A stretch of 64,000 nt of DNA, taken from an uncultured Clostridia bacterium. Its GTDB lineage: Bacteria; Bacillota; Clostridia; Christensenellales; Borkfalkiaceae. The notes beneath the pieces are model-generated. The model was not told the origin of the DNA, did no database searches, and saw only the letters and a program-made list of their open reading frames with translations. Below, piece after piece: positions 53,803 to 60,733 of the stretch; position 1 is the stretch's first letter; each line of letters begins with the position of its first letter. Location: contig CALVZS010000008.1 in the NCBI GenBank assembly GCA_944372575.1, forward strand, positions 1-64,000, written 5' to 3'. The position numbers and the translations under genes were made by a program.

Positions 53803-54216
53803 ATGGAGCGGGAGCTTGAACAGGAATTTGTCAGGAGGTTTGTGCAAAAATTTTACAGAGAGCGGCTTATTTATGAATTGGGAAGTAAAAAGAAGCGTCA
53901 TAAGTCCCTGTACAAATTGCCGGAGATGATAGAAAAAGAATATATCATTTTAGATGCCACAAAAATGAGTATGGAGGACGTGATCGACTTTTTGGCAAGT
54001 AAAATCGGTAGGAAAGGGGATTGTTATGTCATTACCGATGCCATCGATGCATTCGGAAAGTGGATGAAATGGACGGAAGCCATGGAAACATACTATTGGG
54101 ACGGAAGGACGACGGCATTGATCTTTGATCAGTGGTATGTATTTTTGAAAGAAGAACCGTATATAGGCTCTTGTGGAAAATGGATCCTGCATCATCCGGA
54201 CGAAAATTTTGCTTAA
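53803..54216 (+). CDS. Hypothetical AT-rich orphan protein
   Basis: 137 residues from ATG 53803 behind AGGAGGGG. An N-terminal acidic helix leads into FVRRFVQKFYRERLIYEL and KKRHKSLYKLPEM, then an alternating alpha/beta part (DCYVITDAIDAFGKW, TTALIFDQWYVFLKEEPYIGS). The F-(V/I)-K-x-F...RERL-x-(Y/F)EL...KKR motif is known to me from small uncharacterised proteins of Bacillota that are sometimes called immunity-like; I cannot assign a function. No signal peptide or membrane segment. AT-rich codons and the adjoining HEARO-like RNA suggest acquired DNA. Confidence 0.75.
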   Translation: MERELEQEFVRRFVQKFYRERLIYELGSKKKRHKSLYKLPEMIEKEYIILDATKMSMEDVIDFLASKIGRKGDCYVITDAIDAFGKWMKWTEAMETYYWDGRTTALIFDQWYVFLKEEPYIGSCGKWILHHPDENFA

Positions 54217-54242
54217 TTTTGTGTCGGCCCTATGGATATTGG

Positions 54243-54275
54243 AAAAGCCCCCTTGAAGCACAAGGGGGCTTTTTG
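54243..54275. terminator. Bidirectional terminator between orphan gene and tRNA
   Basis: AAAAGCCCCCTTG (54243-54255), loop AAGCA, CAAGGGGGCTTTT (54261-54273). A U tract is present on both strands, so it serves both the orphan gene and the minus-strand tRNA. Confidence 0.93.
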
Positions 54276-54350
54276 GTACACTCGGCGGGGATCGAACCCG
54301 CAACCTTCAGCGTCGGAGGCTGACACGCTATCCAATTGCGCTACGAGTGC
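54274..54350 (-). tRNA. tRNA-Arg, anticodon CCG
   Basis: Read on the minus strand from 54350: acceptor GCACTCG pairs with CGAGTGT (one G-U), D arm with AATTGGAT loop, anticodon stem TCAGC/GCTGA enclosing loop CTCCGAC (anticodon CCG, reads CGG), 5-nt variable loop, T arm GCGGG-TTCGATC-CCCGC, discriminator A, and an encoded CCA at 54276-54274. All arms are intact. Confidence 0.95.
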
Positions 54351-54401
54351 ATGATCGTTTTTCGAAGTGTTTTCATTATAGCACATTCCGGCGGAAAATG
54401 C

Positions 54402-54430
54402 TTTATATTTTTGCCCGAATATGCTATAAT
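54402..54430 (+). promoter_or_regulatory. Promoter of mnmA
   Basis: TTTATA (54402-54407), 17-bp spacer, TATAAT (54425-54430). Confidence 0.65.
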
Positions 54431-54459
54431 TTCAGAAAAAAAATGCAAGGAGGCGCGGA

Positions 54460-55548
54460 ATGGGACAAAGGACGGTCGTCGTGGGCATGAGCGGGGGTGT
54501 GGACAGCTCGGTCGCCGCGCTTCTGCTCAAGGAGGAGGGATGGAACGTCGTCGGCCTCTTCATGCGCAACTGGGAGGAGCGGGACGCGGACGGCGCCTGC
54601 GCCGCCGAGGAGGACTTTGCCGACGTCGGGCGCGTGTGCGGCAAGCTGGACATTCCCTATTATACCGCGGATTTCTCACGCGAATACATGGAGCGCGTCT
54701 TTTCTCACTTTCTCGCGGAGTACCGCGCGGGGCGGACGCCCAATCCGGACGTGCTCTGCAACCGCGAGATCAAGTTCGGCCCTTTCCGGGACTATGCGCG
54801 GGCATTGGGCGCCGACTGCATTGCCACGGGCCACTACTGCGCCATCTCCCACGAGGGCGGGGCGCATCGCCTGCTCAAGGCGAGGGATGCGCAAAAGGAT
54901 CAGACGTATTTTCTGAACCAGGTCACGCAGCCGCAGCTGGCGGACGTGCTCTTCCCGCTCGGGAACCTGACCAAGGCGCAGGTGCGCGCCATTGCGGAAG
55001 AGAACGGTTTGGCGACGGCAAAAAAGAAGGATTCGACGGGGATCTGCTTCATCGGCGAGCGCAATTTCCGCAAATTTCTGCAGCAGTATCTGCCCGCGCA
55101 GCCGGGGAAGATCGAGACGCTCTCCGGCGAGACGGTGGGCGAACATATCGGCCTCATGTACTACACCCTCGGCCAGCGCAGGGGGCTCGACCTCGGCGGC
55201 CGCAGGGGGGAGGAGGGCAGGTGGTTCGTCGTGAAGAAAGATCTCGCGCGCAACGTGCTCGTCGTCTCGCACGGGGACGAGAGCCCGCTCTATTCGGACG
55301 GCTGCACTGTGGAGGGGATGAACTTCATCCCTTTCCCGCCCCGGGAGAAGGAATTTTCCTGCCGCGCAAAGCTGCGCTACCGCCAGAGCGAGCAGGGCGT
55401 GCGCGCCGTGCGCACGGGCGAAACTTCGCTCACGCTCTACTTCGATTCCCCGCAGCGCGCCGTCACAGAGGGGCAGTATGCCGTCCTGTACGATGAGATG
55501 CAGTGCCTGGGCGGCGGGGTCATCACGTCGGCGTTCCGCACGGCGTGA
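54460..55548 (+). CDS. mnmA: tRNA-uridine 2-sulfurtransferase
   Basis: 362 residues. Catalyses 2-thiolation of wobble U34 in tRNA-Lys, -Glu and -Gln. PP-loop SGGVDSS near residue 10, NPDVLCNREIKFGPF with the first catalytic Cys near 100, DQTYFLNQV near 147, and STGICFIGERNFRKFL with the second Cys near 198. The C-terminal beta barrel (AVTEGQYAVLYD) is complete. GGAGG precedes the ATG by 7 nt. The cysteine desulfurase partner is not adjacent. Confidence 0.96.
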   Translation: MGQRTVVVGMSGGVDSSVAALLLKEEGWNVVGLFMRNWEERDADGACAAEEDFADVGRVCGKLDIPYYTADFSREYMERVFSHFLAEYRAGRTPNPDVLCNREIKFGPFRDYARALGADCIATGHYCAISHEGGAHRLLKARDAQKDQTYFLNQVTQPQLADVLFPLGNLTKAQVRAIAEENGLATAKKKDSTGICFIGERNFRKFLQQYLPAQPGKIETLSGETVGEHIGLMYYTLGQRRGLDLGGRRGEEGRWFVVKKDLARNVLVVSHGDESPLYSDGCTVEGMNFIPFPPREKEFSCRAKLRYRQSEQGVRAVRTGETSLTLYFDSPQRAVTEGQYAVLYDEMQCLGGGVITSAFRTA

Positions 55549-55586
55549 CGCACAATGGGCGCACCGTTGCCGTCAAAAAGTTTTAT

Positions 55587-55616
55587 GTATCAAAATACCG
55601 TCATATGGCAATAACC
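55587..55616 (+). promoter_or_regulatory. Candidate sigma-F promoter of spoIIR
   Basis: GTATC (55587-55591), 15-bp spacer, GGCAATAACC (55607-55616), compared with the sigma-F pattern GYATA and GGNNANANTR. The match is partial, but the distance is right, and spoIIR is a classical sigma-F gene. Confidence 0.45.
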
Positions 55617-55639
55617 TCCGCGTACAAGCGGAGGTTTTG
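55613..55639 (+). terminator. Terminator-like hairpin enclosing the spoIIR ribosome binding site
   Basis: AACCTCCGC (55613-55621), loop GTACAA, GCGGAGGTT (55628-55636), then TTG. It is the only terminator candidate after mnmA. Its 3' arm contains GGAGG (55630-55634), correctly spaced for the ATG at 55642. Confidence 0.75.
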
Positions 55640-55641
55640 TT

Positions 55642-56172
55642 ATGAGACGGATCGCAGTCATTGTCCTTTTGCTGGCGGCCATCGTCGGCATCGTCTGTAT
55701 CTGCGCAGAGACCGGCGCGGATGCGCAGGGGGAGGCCTCCTCCTATCTGCGCGTACATATCCGCGCCAATTCCAACGGAGCGGCCGATCAGGCCGTCAAG
55801 TATGAAGTGCGCGATGCGGTGGTGGAGGCGCTTGCGCCCGTCGTCGCATCGTGCGAAGGGAAGGAGGAGGCGATCAGCGCCCTCTCCGAAAAGCTGAACG
55901 ACATCGAGCGCGTTGCGGAGCGCACCCTTGCAGAGAACGGCTTTTTCTACGGCGCCCGCGCAGACATACGCAGGGAGGAATTTCCCACCCGCGTGTATGA
56001 CGGCGTCACGCTTCCGGCGGGGGTGTACGATGCGCTCATCCTTGAACTCGGCGCGGGCGAGGGGGACAACTGGTGGTGCGTCGTCTATCCGCCCCTCTGC
56101 TTTACGGGCGGGCAGGTGGATATCGTCTACAGAAGCAAGATCGCCGAGATCGTGCGCCGTTTTTTTGCATGA
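55642..56172 (+). CDS. spoIIR: Stage II sporulation protein R
   Basis: 176 residues. A signal sequence or N-terminal anchor (about 4-22) is followed by the SpoIIR core: YLRVHIRANSNGAADQAVKYEVRDAVVEAL near 36-65, RREEFPTRVYDGVTLPAGVYDALILELG near 110-137, and NWWCVVYPPLCF near 145. In sporulation this forespore-made signal activates the SpoIIGA protease in the mother cell, which releases sigma-E. It marks the organism as a spore former or a recent descendant of one. Confidence 0.93.
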   Translation: MRRIAVIVLLLAAIVGIVCICAETGADAQGEASSYLRVHIRANSNGAADQAVKYEVRDAVVEALAPVVASCEGKEEAISALSEKLNDIERVAERTLAENGFFYGARADIRREEFPTRVYDGVTLPAGVYDALILELGAGEGDNWWCVVYPPLCFTGGQVDIVYRSKIAEIVRRFFA

Positions 56173-56173
56173 A

Positions 56174-56200
56174 GGGCTCTCCCTCGGGGGGAGCTTTTTT
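56174..56200 (+). terminator. Terminator of spoIIR
   Basis: AGGGCTCTCCC and GGGGGGAGCTT pair with one mismatch around TC, followed by TTTT, just after the stop. Confidence 0.7.
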
Positions 56201-56207
56201 GCTGTCT

Positions 56208-56236
56208 GCATATTTTTTGGAAAGCGGCACAAGGTA
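56208..56236 (+). promoter_or_regulatory. Candidate sigma-G promoter of sleB-ypeB
   Basis: GCATA (56208-56212), 17-bp spacer, CAAGGTA (56230-56236), against the sigma-G pattern GHATR / CATNNTA. One mismatch in each box at most; sleB-ypeB is sigma-G controlled in Bacillus. Confidence 0.45.
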
Positions 56237-56252
56237 TTCGCAGGAGGACAGT

Positions 56253-56999
56253 ATGAAGAAAGGTTTGATGATCGGCGCGATGGCGCTTGCGCTTGCGGGC
56301 GGTATCGCGGCGGGGACGGTCGCGCTCACTGCACCGCATCCGTCGGAGGCGACGTCGCTCACCGCGCCGGAGGCGGTCGGAGCGGCCGTCCTCAGGCAGG
56401 GCAGTTCGGGCGGCGAGGTCAAGGAAGTGCAGCGCCGCCTCAAGATGTGGGGGTACTATTCGGGCGCGGTGGACGGCATCTTCGGCTCCGCCACCAAAAA
56501 GGCGGTGATCTATTTCCAGCAAAAGAACGGCCTGACGGCGGACGGCATCGTGGGTAAGGCGACCTATCGGGCGCTGGGCATGAACGATTCCTACAACGCG
56601 CTGAACAACAATTCGTCCGGCTCGAACGGCGGCGTGAACGGCTATACCTCGTCCGATGTGTATCTGATGGCGAAGGCGATCTACGCCGAGGGCAGGGGCG
56701 AGAGCTACACGGGGCAGGTCGCCATCGGGGCGGTCATCATGAACCGCGTCAAGAGCCCGCAGTTCCCCAATACCATCGCGGGGGTCATCTATCAGAAGGG
56801 CGCGTTCACGGCGGTGGACGACGGGCAGATCAATCTGGAACCCAATGAGACGGCATACCGCGCCGCGCGCGACGCCATGAACGGCTGGGATCCCACCTAC
56901 GGATGTCTCTACTATTACAATCCCGCCGTTGCCACAAGCTCGTGGATCTTTACGCGGGAGACGGTGACGGTCATCGGCAAGCACGTATTTGCGATTTGA
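56253..56999 (+). CDS. sleB: Spore cortex-lytic enzyme SleB
   Basis: 248 residues from ATG 56253 (AGGAGG 6 nt upstream). Signal sequence (about 1-27), peptidoglycan-binding domain (GSSGGEVKEVQRRLKMWGYY to VGKATYRALG, about 50-108), a Ser/Asn/Gly-rich linker, then the hydrolase_2 domain with AKAIYAEGRGESYTGQVAIGAVIMNR (about 138-163; the Glu in YAEGRGE is the probable catalytic acid) and CLYYYNPAVA near 222. It is a lytic transglycosylase acting on spore cortex at germination. Next to ypeB, as in Bacillus. Confidence 0.95.
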   Translation: MKKGLMIGAMALALAGGIAAGTVALTAPHPSEATSLTAPEAVGAAVLRQGSSGGEVKEVQRRLKMWGYYSGAVDGIFGSATKKAVIYFQQKNGLTADGIVGKATYRALGMNDSYNALNNNSSGSNGGVNGYTSSDVYLMAKAIYAEGRGESYTGQVAIGAVIMNRVKSPQFPNTIAGVIYQKGAFTAVDDGQINLEPNETAYRAARDAMNGWDPTYGCLYYYNPAVATSSWIFTRETVTVIGKHVFAI

Positions 57000-57011
57000 G
57001 AGGAGGACGAT

Positions 57012-58814
57012 ATGGACAAGAAGATCGGAAAGAATATTTCGAGCGGCGCGCAGAAGGTGGAGCGCGTGGAGCAAACGCCCGCACAGCAGGCGCGCGCCGA
57101 GGCGCAGGCGGCGGAACACGCCGCGGCGGAAGCGCGGTATGAGGCCGCCAAGGTGCGCGCGGCAAAGAAGGAGGCGGCCAAAACGCCCTCGCGCAAAGAG
57201 AGCGCGCTGCAGGAGAAGCTGAAAAAGAAGGAGGAGCGCCTGGAGCGCCGTGCCGAGGCGCAGTCGGCAAAGGCGGAAAAGCGCGCGGCAAAGGCGGCGC
57301 GCCGGGAGATGCTCCGCCAGGAGAGCGCCGCCGAGAAAAAGACGCGCATGGCGCGGGAAAAGCGGGAACGTCTTGCGCAAAAGCGCAAGGCGGCGCAGGA
57401 GAAGGAGGCCCGGCTCGCCGAGAAGCAGGCACAGCGCAGGCGCAGGCAGGAGCAGCGCTCCTCCAAAGATAAGTCGGGCGGCAAAAAGCGCGCACCCGGC
57501 ATCGGCGGCTGGATCGCAGCCGTCTCCATCCTGGGCGCGGCATGTCTTGCGCTCTCCGCCGTCGTTACGGTCGGCTCCTTCCGCATGGCGGAGCGCACGA
57601 TGCAGGCGGCAAACGGCTATCGCGCAACGCTCTATGAACTTGTATCCGTCTCCGAGGACATGGACGACAGCTTTGCCAAGCTGCGCATCTCCTCGGGCGC
57701 AGGGGAGCAGCGCGCGCTGCTCACGGACATCTTAGTGGATGCCGCCCTCATGGAGGACGCCATCGCCCGCTTCCCCATCGACGCGGCGACGAGCACCGAT
57801 ATGTCCGCATTCGTCAACCGTACGGGCATGAACGCCCGCGCCATGCTGCGCCGGATCACGGCAGACGGAGCGCTCGGCGCGCGCGAGCTGGAGCGCATCG
57901 GGGAGCTGTATGAGATCAACGCCGGACTGTGTGCCGAACTCAACGATCTCGCTCTGCATACGCCGGACAAGGAACTTGCCGCCTTCTTTGAGGGCGGGGC
58001 GGGCAGCGTGAGCGAGAGATTCTCCCAGCTCGGGCAGAGCGCCGCAAAACGGCCGGAGGAGATCGGCGATGCGCCCTTTGCCGGCGAGGGGAACGTGGGG
58101 CAGAATGCCGTCATCGGACTTGCCGAGGTGTCCTCCGCCCGCGCGGAGGAGGCGGTGCGCCGTGCCTTTGCTCCCTACCATGTCGCGGACGTGCGCATGA
58201 CGGGGGAGACACTGGCGCGCTCCGTACGGGCGTACAACTTCGTCGTGACGGATGAGGCGGGGGCGGAGTACTTTGCGCAGGTCACCAAGAACGGCGGAAA
58301 GCTCGTGTTCTTTGACAGCGACACGCCCTGCTCGCAGCACAATTTCTCGCTAGAGAACTGCACGTCGCTCGCGCAGGAGTTCCTTTCCTCGCTCGGCTAT
58401 GACGACCTCACGCCCGTGTGGTTCTCGGAGGCGGGGAACGTGGCGTCCGTCACCTTTGTCGCCGATATAGGCGGCGTGCGCGCCTATCCGGACATGATCC
58501 GCGTCAGGGTGTGCGAGGAGCGGGGGCGCGTCGTGGGCATGGACGCCCACGCATACGCAGGCAACCACCACGGAACGCGCGATCTGCAGCCGGGCATTTC
58601 GCAGGAGGAGGCGCGCGCAAACCTCTCTTCGCAGCTTTGCGTGCAGGAAGCGCATCTCGCGCTCATCCCGCTGGGGGGACGGGAGATGCTGACGTATGAA
58701 TTTCTGTGCCGGTGCGGGGAGGAGGAGTATCTGCTCTACCTCGATGCCGACACGGGAGAAGAGGTGCGCATCTTCCGCGTCCATGAGAGCGCGCAGGGCA
58801 GTTACCTCGCATAG
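57012..58814 (+). CDS. ypeB: Germination protein YpeB with long charged N-terminal extension
   Basis: 600 residues; typical YpeB is near 450. The YpeB part is residues about 163-600: one membrane helix (GIGGWIAAVSILGAACLAL), a helical domain, and C-terminal PepSY-like repeats (VRAYPDMIRVRVCEERGRVVGMDAH; YEFLCRCGEEEYLLYLDADTGEEVRIFRV). YpeB stabilises and localises SleB in the spore. Residues 1-160 are an extra cytosolic region of Ala, Lys, Glu, Arg and Gln, predicted as a continuous helix or coiled coil. GAGGAGG precedes the ATG, 12 bp after sleB. Confidence 0.93.
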   Translation: MDKKIGKNISSGAQKVERVEQTPAQQARAEAQAAEHAAAEARYEAAKVRAAKKEAAKTPSRKESALQEKLKKKEERLERRAEAQSAKAEKRAAKAARREMLRQESAAEKKTRMAREKRERLAQKRKAAQEKEARLAEKQAQRRRRQEQRSSKDKSGGKKRAPGIGGWIAAVSILGAACLALSAVVTVGSFRMAERTMQAANGYRATLYELVSVSEDMDDSFAKLRISSGAGEQRALLTDILVDAALMEDAIARFPIDAATSTDMSAFVNRTGMNARAMLRRITADGALGARELERIGELYEINAGLCAELNDLALHTPDKELAAFFEGGAGSVSERFSQLGQSAAKRPEEIGDAPFAGEGNVGQNAVIGLAEVSSARAEEAVRRAFAPYHVADVRMTGETLARSVRAYNFVVTDEAGAEYFAQVTKNGGKLVFFDSDTPCSQHNFSLENCTSLAQEFLSSLGYDDLTPVWFSEAGNVASVTFVADIGGVRAYPDMIRVRVCEERGRVVGMDAHAYAGNHHGTRDLQPGISQEEARANLSSQLCVQEAHLALIPLGGREMLTYEFLCRCGEEEYLLYLDADTGEEVRIFRVHESAQGSYLA

Positions 58815-58839
58815 AAATTTTGAACGAATGTGCTGAAGG

Positions 58840-58863
58840 GTGCCGCGGCGGCTGCCGCGGCAC
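58840..58863 (+). other. GC-rich hairpin after ypeB
   Basis: GTGCCGCGGC (58840-58849), loop GGCT, GCCGCGGCAC (58854-58863). Perfect 10-bp stem without a T tract; it probably works with the terminator 20 bp on. Confidence 0.65.
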
Positions 58864-58881
58864 ATTGTATTGACAGGGCAT

Positions 58882-58920
58882 ATGAAAAAGCCAGGCGTTT
58901 CCGCCTGACTTTTTCATGAG
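58882..58920 (+). terminator. Terminator of the sleB-ypeB operon
   Basis: ATGAAAAAG-C-CAGGCG (58882-58897), loop TTTC, CGCCTG-A-CTTTTTCAT (58902-58917), with one internal mismatch and a U-rich 3' arm; it could act in both directions. The rest of the 294-bp gap to trmL shows only the trmL promoter. Confidence 0.75.
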
Positions 58921-59060
58921 AAAAAATATGGATTCGGATAGGCTGACTTCATGTCCCCCATGGACAGTCTTATTATAAGTTCTGCCCTTGAAAATGTCAA
59001 GCCTTTTTGCACAAACTCGCCGATATCTGCCAAAACTTTTTAAAATGCCGGCAAACCGTC

Positions 59061-59089
59061 TTGCAAATCCGCACATTTTGTCGTAAAAT
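59061..59089 (+). promoter_or_regulatory. Promoter of trmL
   Basis: TTGCAA (59061-59066), 17-bp spacer, TAAAAT (59084-59089), 20 bp before the ATG. Confidence 0.65.
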
Positions 59090-59108
59090 AGAAAAAACGG
59101 AGCAAGCT

Positions 59109-59603
59109 ATGTTTCACGTCGTCCTTGTCGAACCGGAGATCCCGCAGAACGCGGGCAATATCGCGCGCACCTGTGCCGCCACGGGGTGTATCCTGCACCT
59201 CGTGCGCCCGCTCGGGTTTGAGATCTCCGATAAATATCTCAGGCGCGCGGGGCTGGACTACTGGCATCTCGTGGACGTACGCGTGCATGAAAGCCTCGCT
59301 GCATTTCTTGCCGAATACCCTGACGCGCAGATGCATCTCTTTACCACCAAGGCGCCCCGGGCATATACCGAAGCGGTGTATCGCGAGGGGGACTTTCTGG
59401 TGTTCGGCAAGGAGACGCGCGGACTGGAGGAGGAGTTCCTCCTGGAGCATGAGGATGCCTGTGTGCGCATCCCCATGCGGGAGGAGGCGCGCTCGCTCAA
59501 CCTTTCCAACAGCGTGGCGATCGCCGTCTATGAGGGGCTGCGGCAGAACGAATTCGGCGCGCTCGGCAGGGCGGGGCTGCTGCACCGCCTGCACTGGAAG
59601 TGA
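59109..59603 (+). CDS. trmL: tRNA (cytidine(34)-2'-O)-methyltransferase
   Basis: 164 residues from ATG 59109, giving the standard MFHVVLVEPEIPQNAGNIART start; the open frame upstream lacks a start signal. SPOUT-fold enzyme with NAGNIART near 14, the knot motif VFGKETRGLEEE near 100, and IPMREEARSLNLSNSVAIAVYE near 125, which binds SAM. It methylates the wobble nucleotide of tRNA-Leu isoacceptors. The next gene begins inside its stop codon. Confidence 0.95.
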   Translation: MFHVVLVEPEIPQNAGNIARTCAATGCILHLVRPLGFEISDKYLRRAGLDYWHLVDVRVHESLAAFLAEYPDAQMHLFTTKAPRAYTEAVYREGDFLVFGKETRGLEEEFLLEHEDACVRIPMREEARSLNLSNSVAIAVYEGLRQNEFGALGRAGLLHRLHWK

Positions 59604-60670
59604 GGCGGGCGGCTGCGGCGGCCGCTGCCGCCGTCCTGCTTCTTTTTGGCGCAGCGGCGCTTCTTCTGTCCCCTTCCGCATGGACGGGCCGGGCGGAGGA
59701 GACGTACGTCTGCGTGTGGGAGAGCGGCGAGACGCGGGAGAGCTATGCCTCCGCCTATGCCGACCTCGCCGGCGCCGGACAGAACGGCGTCCTGCTGCGG
59801 CGGGCGGGGGAGGAGGGTGTCATCCCGCCGACCGCTGCCTATCTGCATCTGCGCACAACGCTGGAGGAGGGAGGACTGGAGCAGCTGCTCTCCGCCTCGG
59901 CGCAGGGCTTGACGCGCATCGAGCGCGCCGCCCTCTGGCGGACGTATTCCGCGCGGCGCTGGTATGCGGACGAGTGGTTTTCCTGGACGGGGGAGGGCAT
60001 TGCCCGCGCACCGCAGCCGGAGCAGGAAGTGCATACACTCACCGTCTTTTCCGGGATGCCCTCCGCGCAGACGCTCGCCCGGATCGGGACGGAGCGGCTC
60101 ATCGTGCGCGGGGAATATCCGCTCTCGGCGGCAGATCTGATCGGGACGCGCATCGCTGAACTGGAGATGCCCGCGCCCTATCTTGTCAGGGACGGCGCTG
60201 TCCTGCTCGACACGGCGGGCGGAAGGCGCATCGTATGCGCCCTGCCCGTGCGCGAGGAACTTGTCCTTCCCGATGCAGACTATGCGGACACGGGCGCGTT
60301 GCTCGCCTGTTCGCGGCTGCGCGAGGTGAGTATCCCGTTTGCGGGGAGCGCGCGCCGTCCGTCCGGGAGCGGTTTTGACGGAATGTTCGCCCGTCTCTTT
60401 TCGGACGGGGAAGAATTTTTTGTGCCGTCCTCGCTGCGGCGGGTGACGGTGCGCGGCGGAGAGCTGTGTGCCTTTGCCTTCTATGCCTGTCCCGGCGTGG
60501 AGGAGGTGGACTGCTGCACGGTGGCGGCGGAGGACATCGCCCGCACGGCGTTTTCGGGAATGGAGGGACTGCGCGAGCTGCACTGCCCGCGCGCCGACCT
60601 CGTTCTGACGGGGGAATTTTCCCGGGAGACGCTCGCCTGCGGCTGTACGCGGTATGAGCGTATTGCTTAA
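59600..60670 (+). CDS. Exported LRR (BspA-like) protein
   Basis: 356 residues from GTG 59600, overlapping the trmL stop as GTGA. A signal peptide or anchor (about 4-31, Ala/Leu-rich) is followed by a poorly conserved domain. Leu-rich segments (LTVFSGMPSAQTLARIGTERL, LLACSRLREVSIPF) lead to a C-terminal stretch VPSSLRRVTVRGGELCAFAFYACPGVEEVDCCTVAAEDIARTAFSGMEGLRELHC, which fits two to three LRR_5/BspA repeats (about 280-340). Such repeats bind proteins or surfaces. Coupling to trmL is only positional. No enzymatic motif was seen. Confidence 0.75.
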   Translation: MRRAAAAAAAAVLLLFGAAALLLSPSAWTGRAEETYVCVWESGETRESYASAYADLAGAGQNGVLLRRAGEEGVIPPTAAYLHLRTTLEEGGLEQLLSASAQGLTRIERAALWRTYSARRWYADEWFSWTGEGIARAPQPEQEVHTLTVFSGMPSAQTLARIGTERLIVRGEYPLSAADLIGTRIAELEMPAPYLVRDGAVLLDTAGGRRIVCALPVREELVLPDADYADTGALLACSRLREVSIPFAGSARRPSGSGFDGMFARLFSDGEEFFVPSSLRRVTVRGGELCAFAFYACPGVEEVDCCTVAAEDIARTAFSGMEGLRELHCPRADLVLTGEFSRETLACGCTRYERIA

Positions 60671-60733
60671 AGGCCGTGCGGAGCGGGTATAAAAACGGGT
60701 ATAAGAGGGGTCGTTGCGGGGAGGTGGCCGCGT

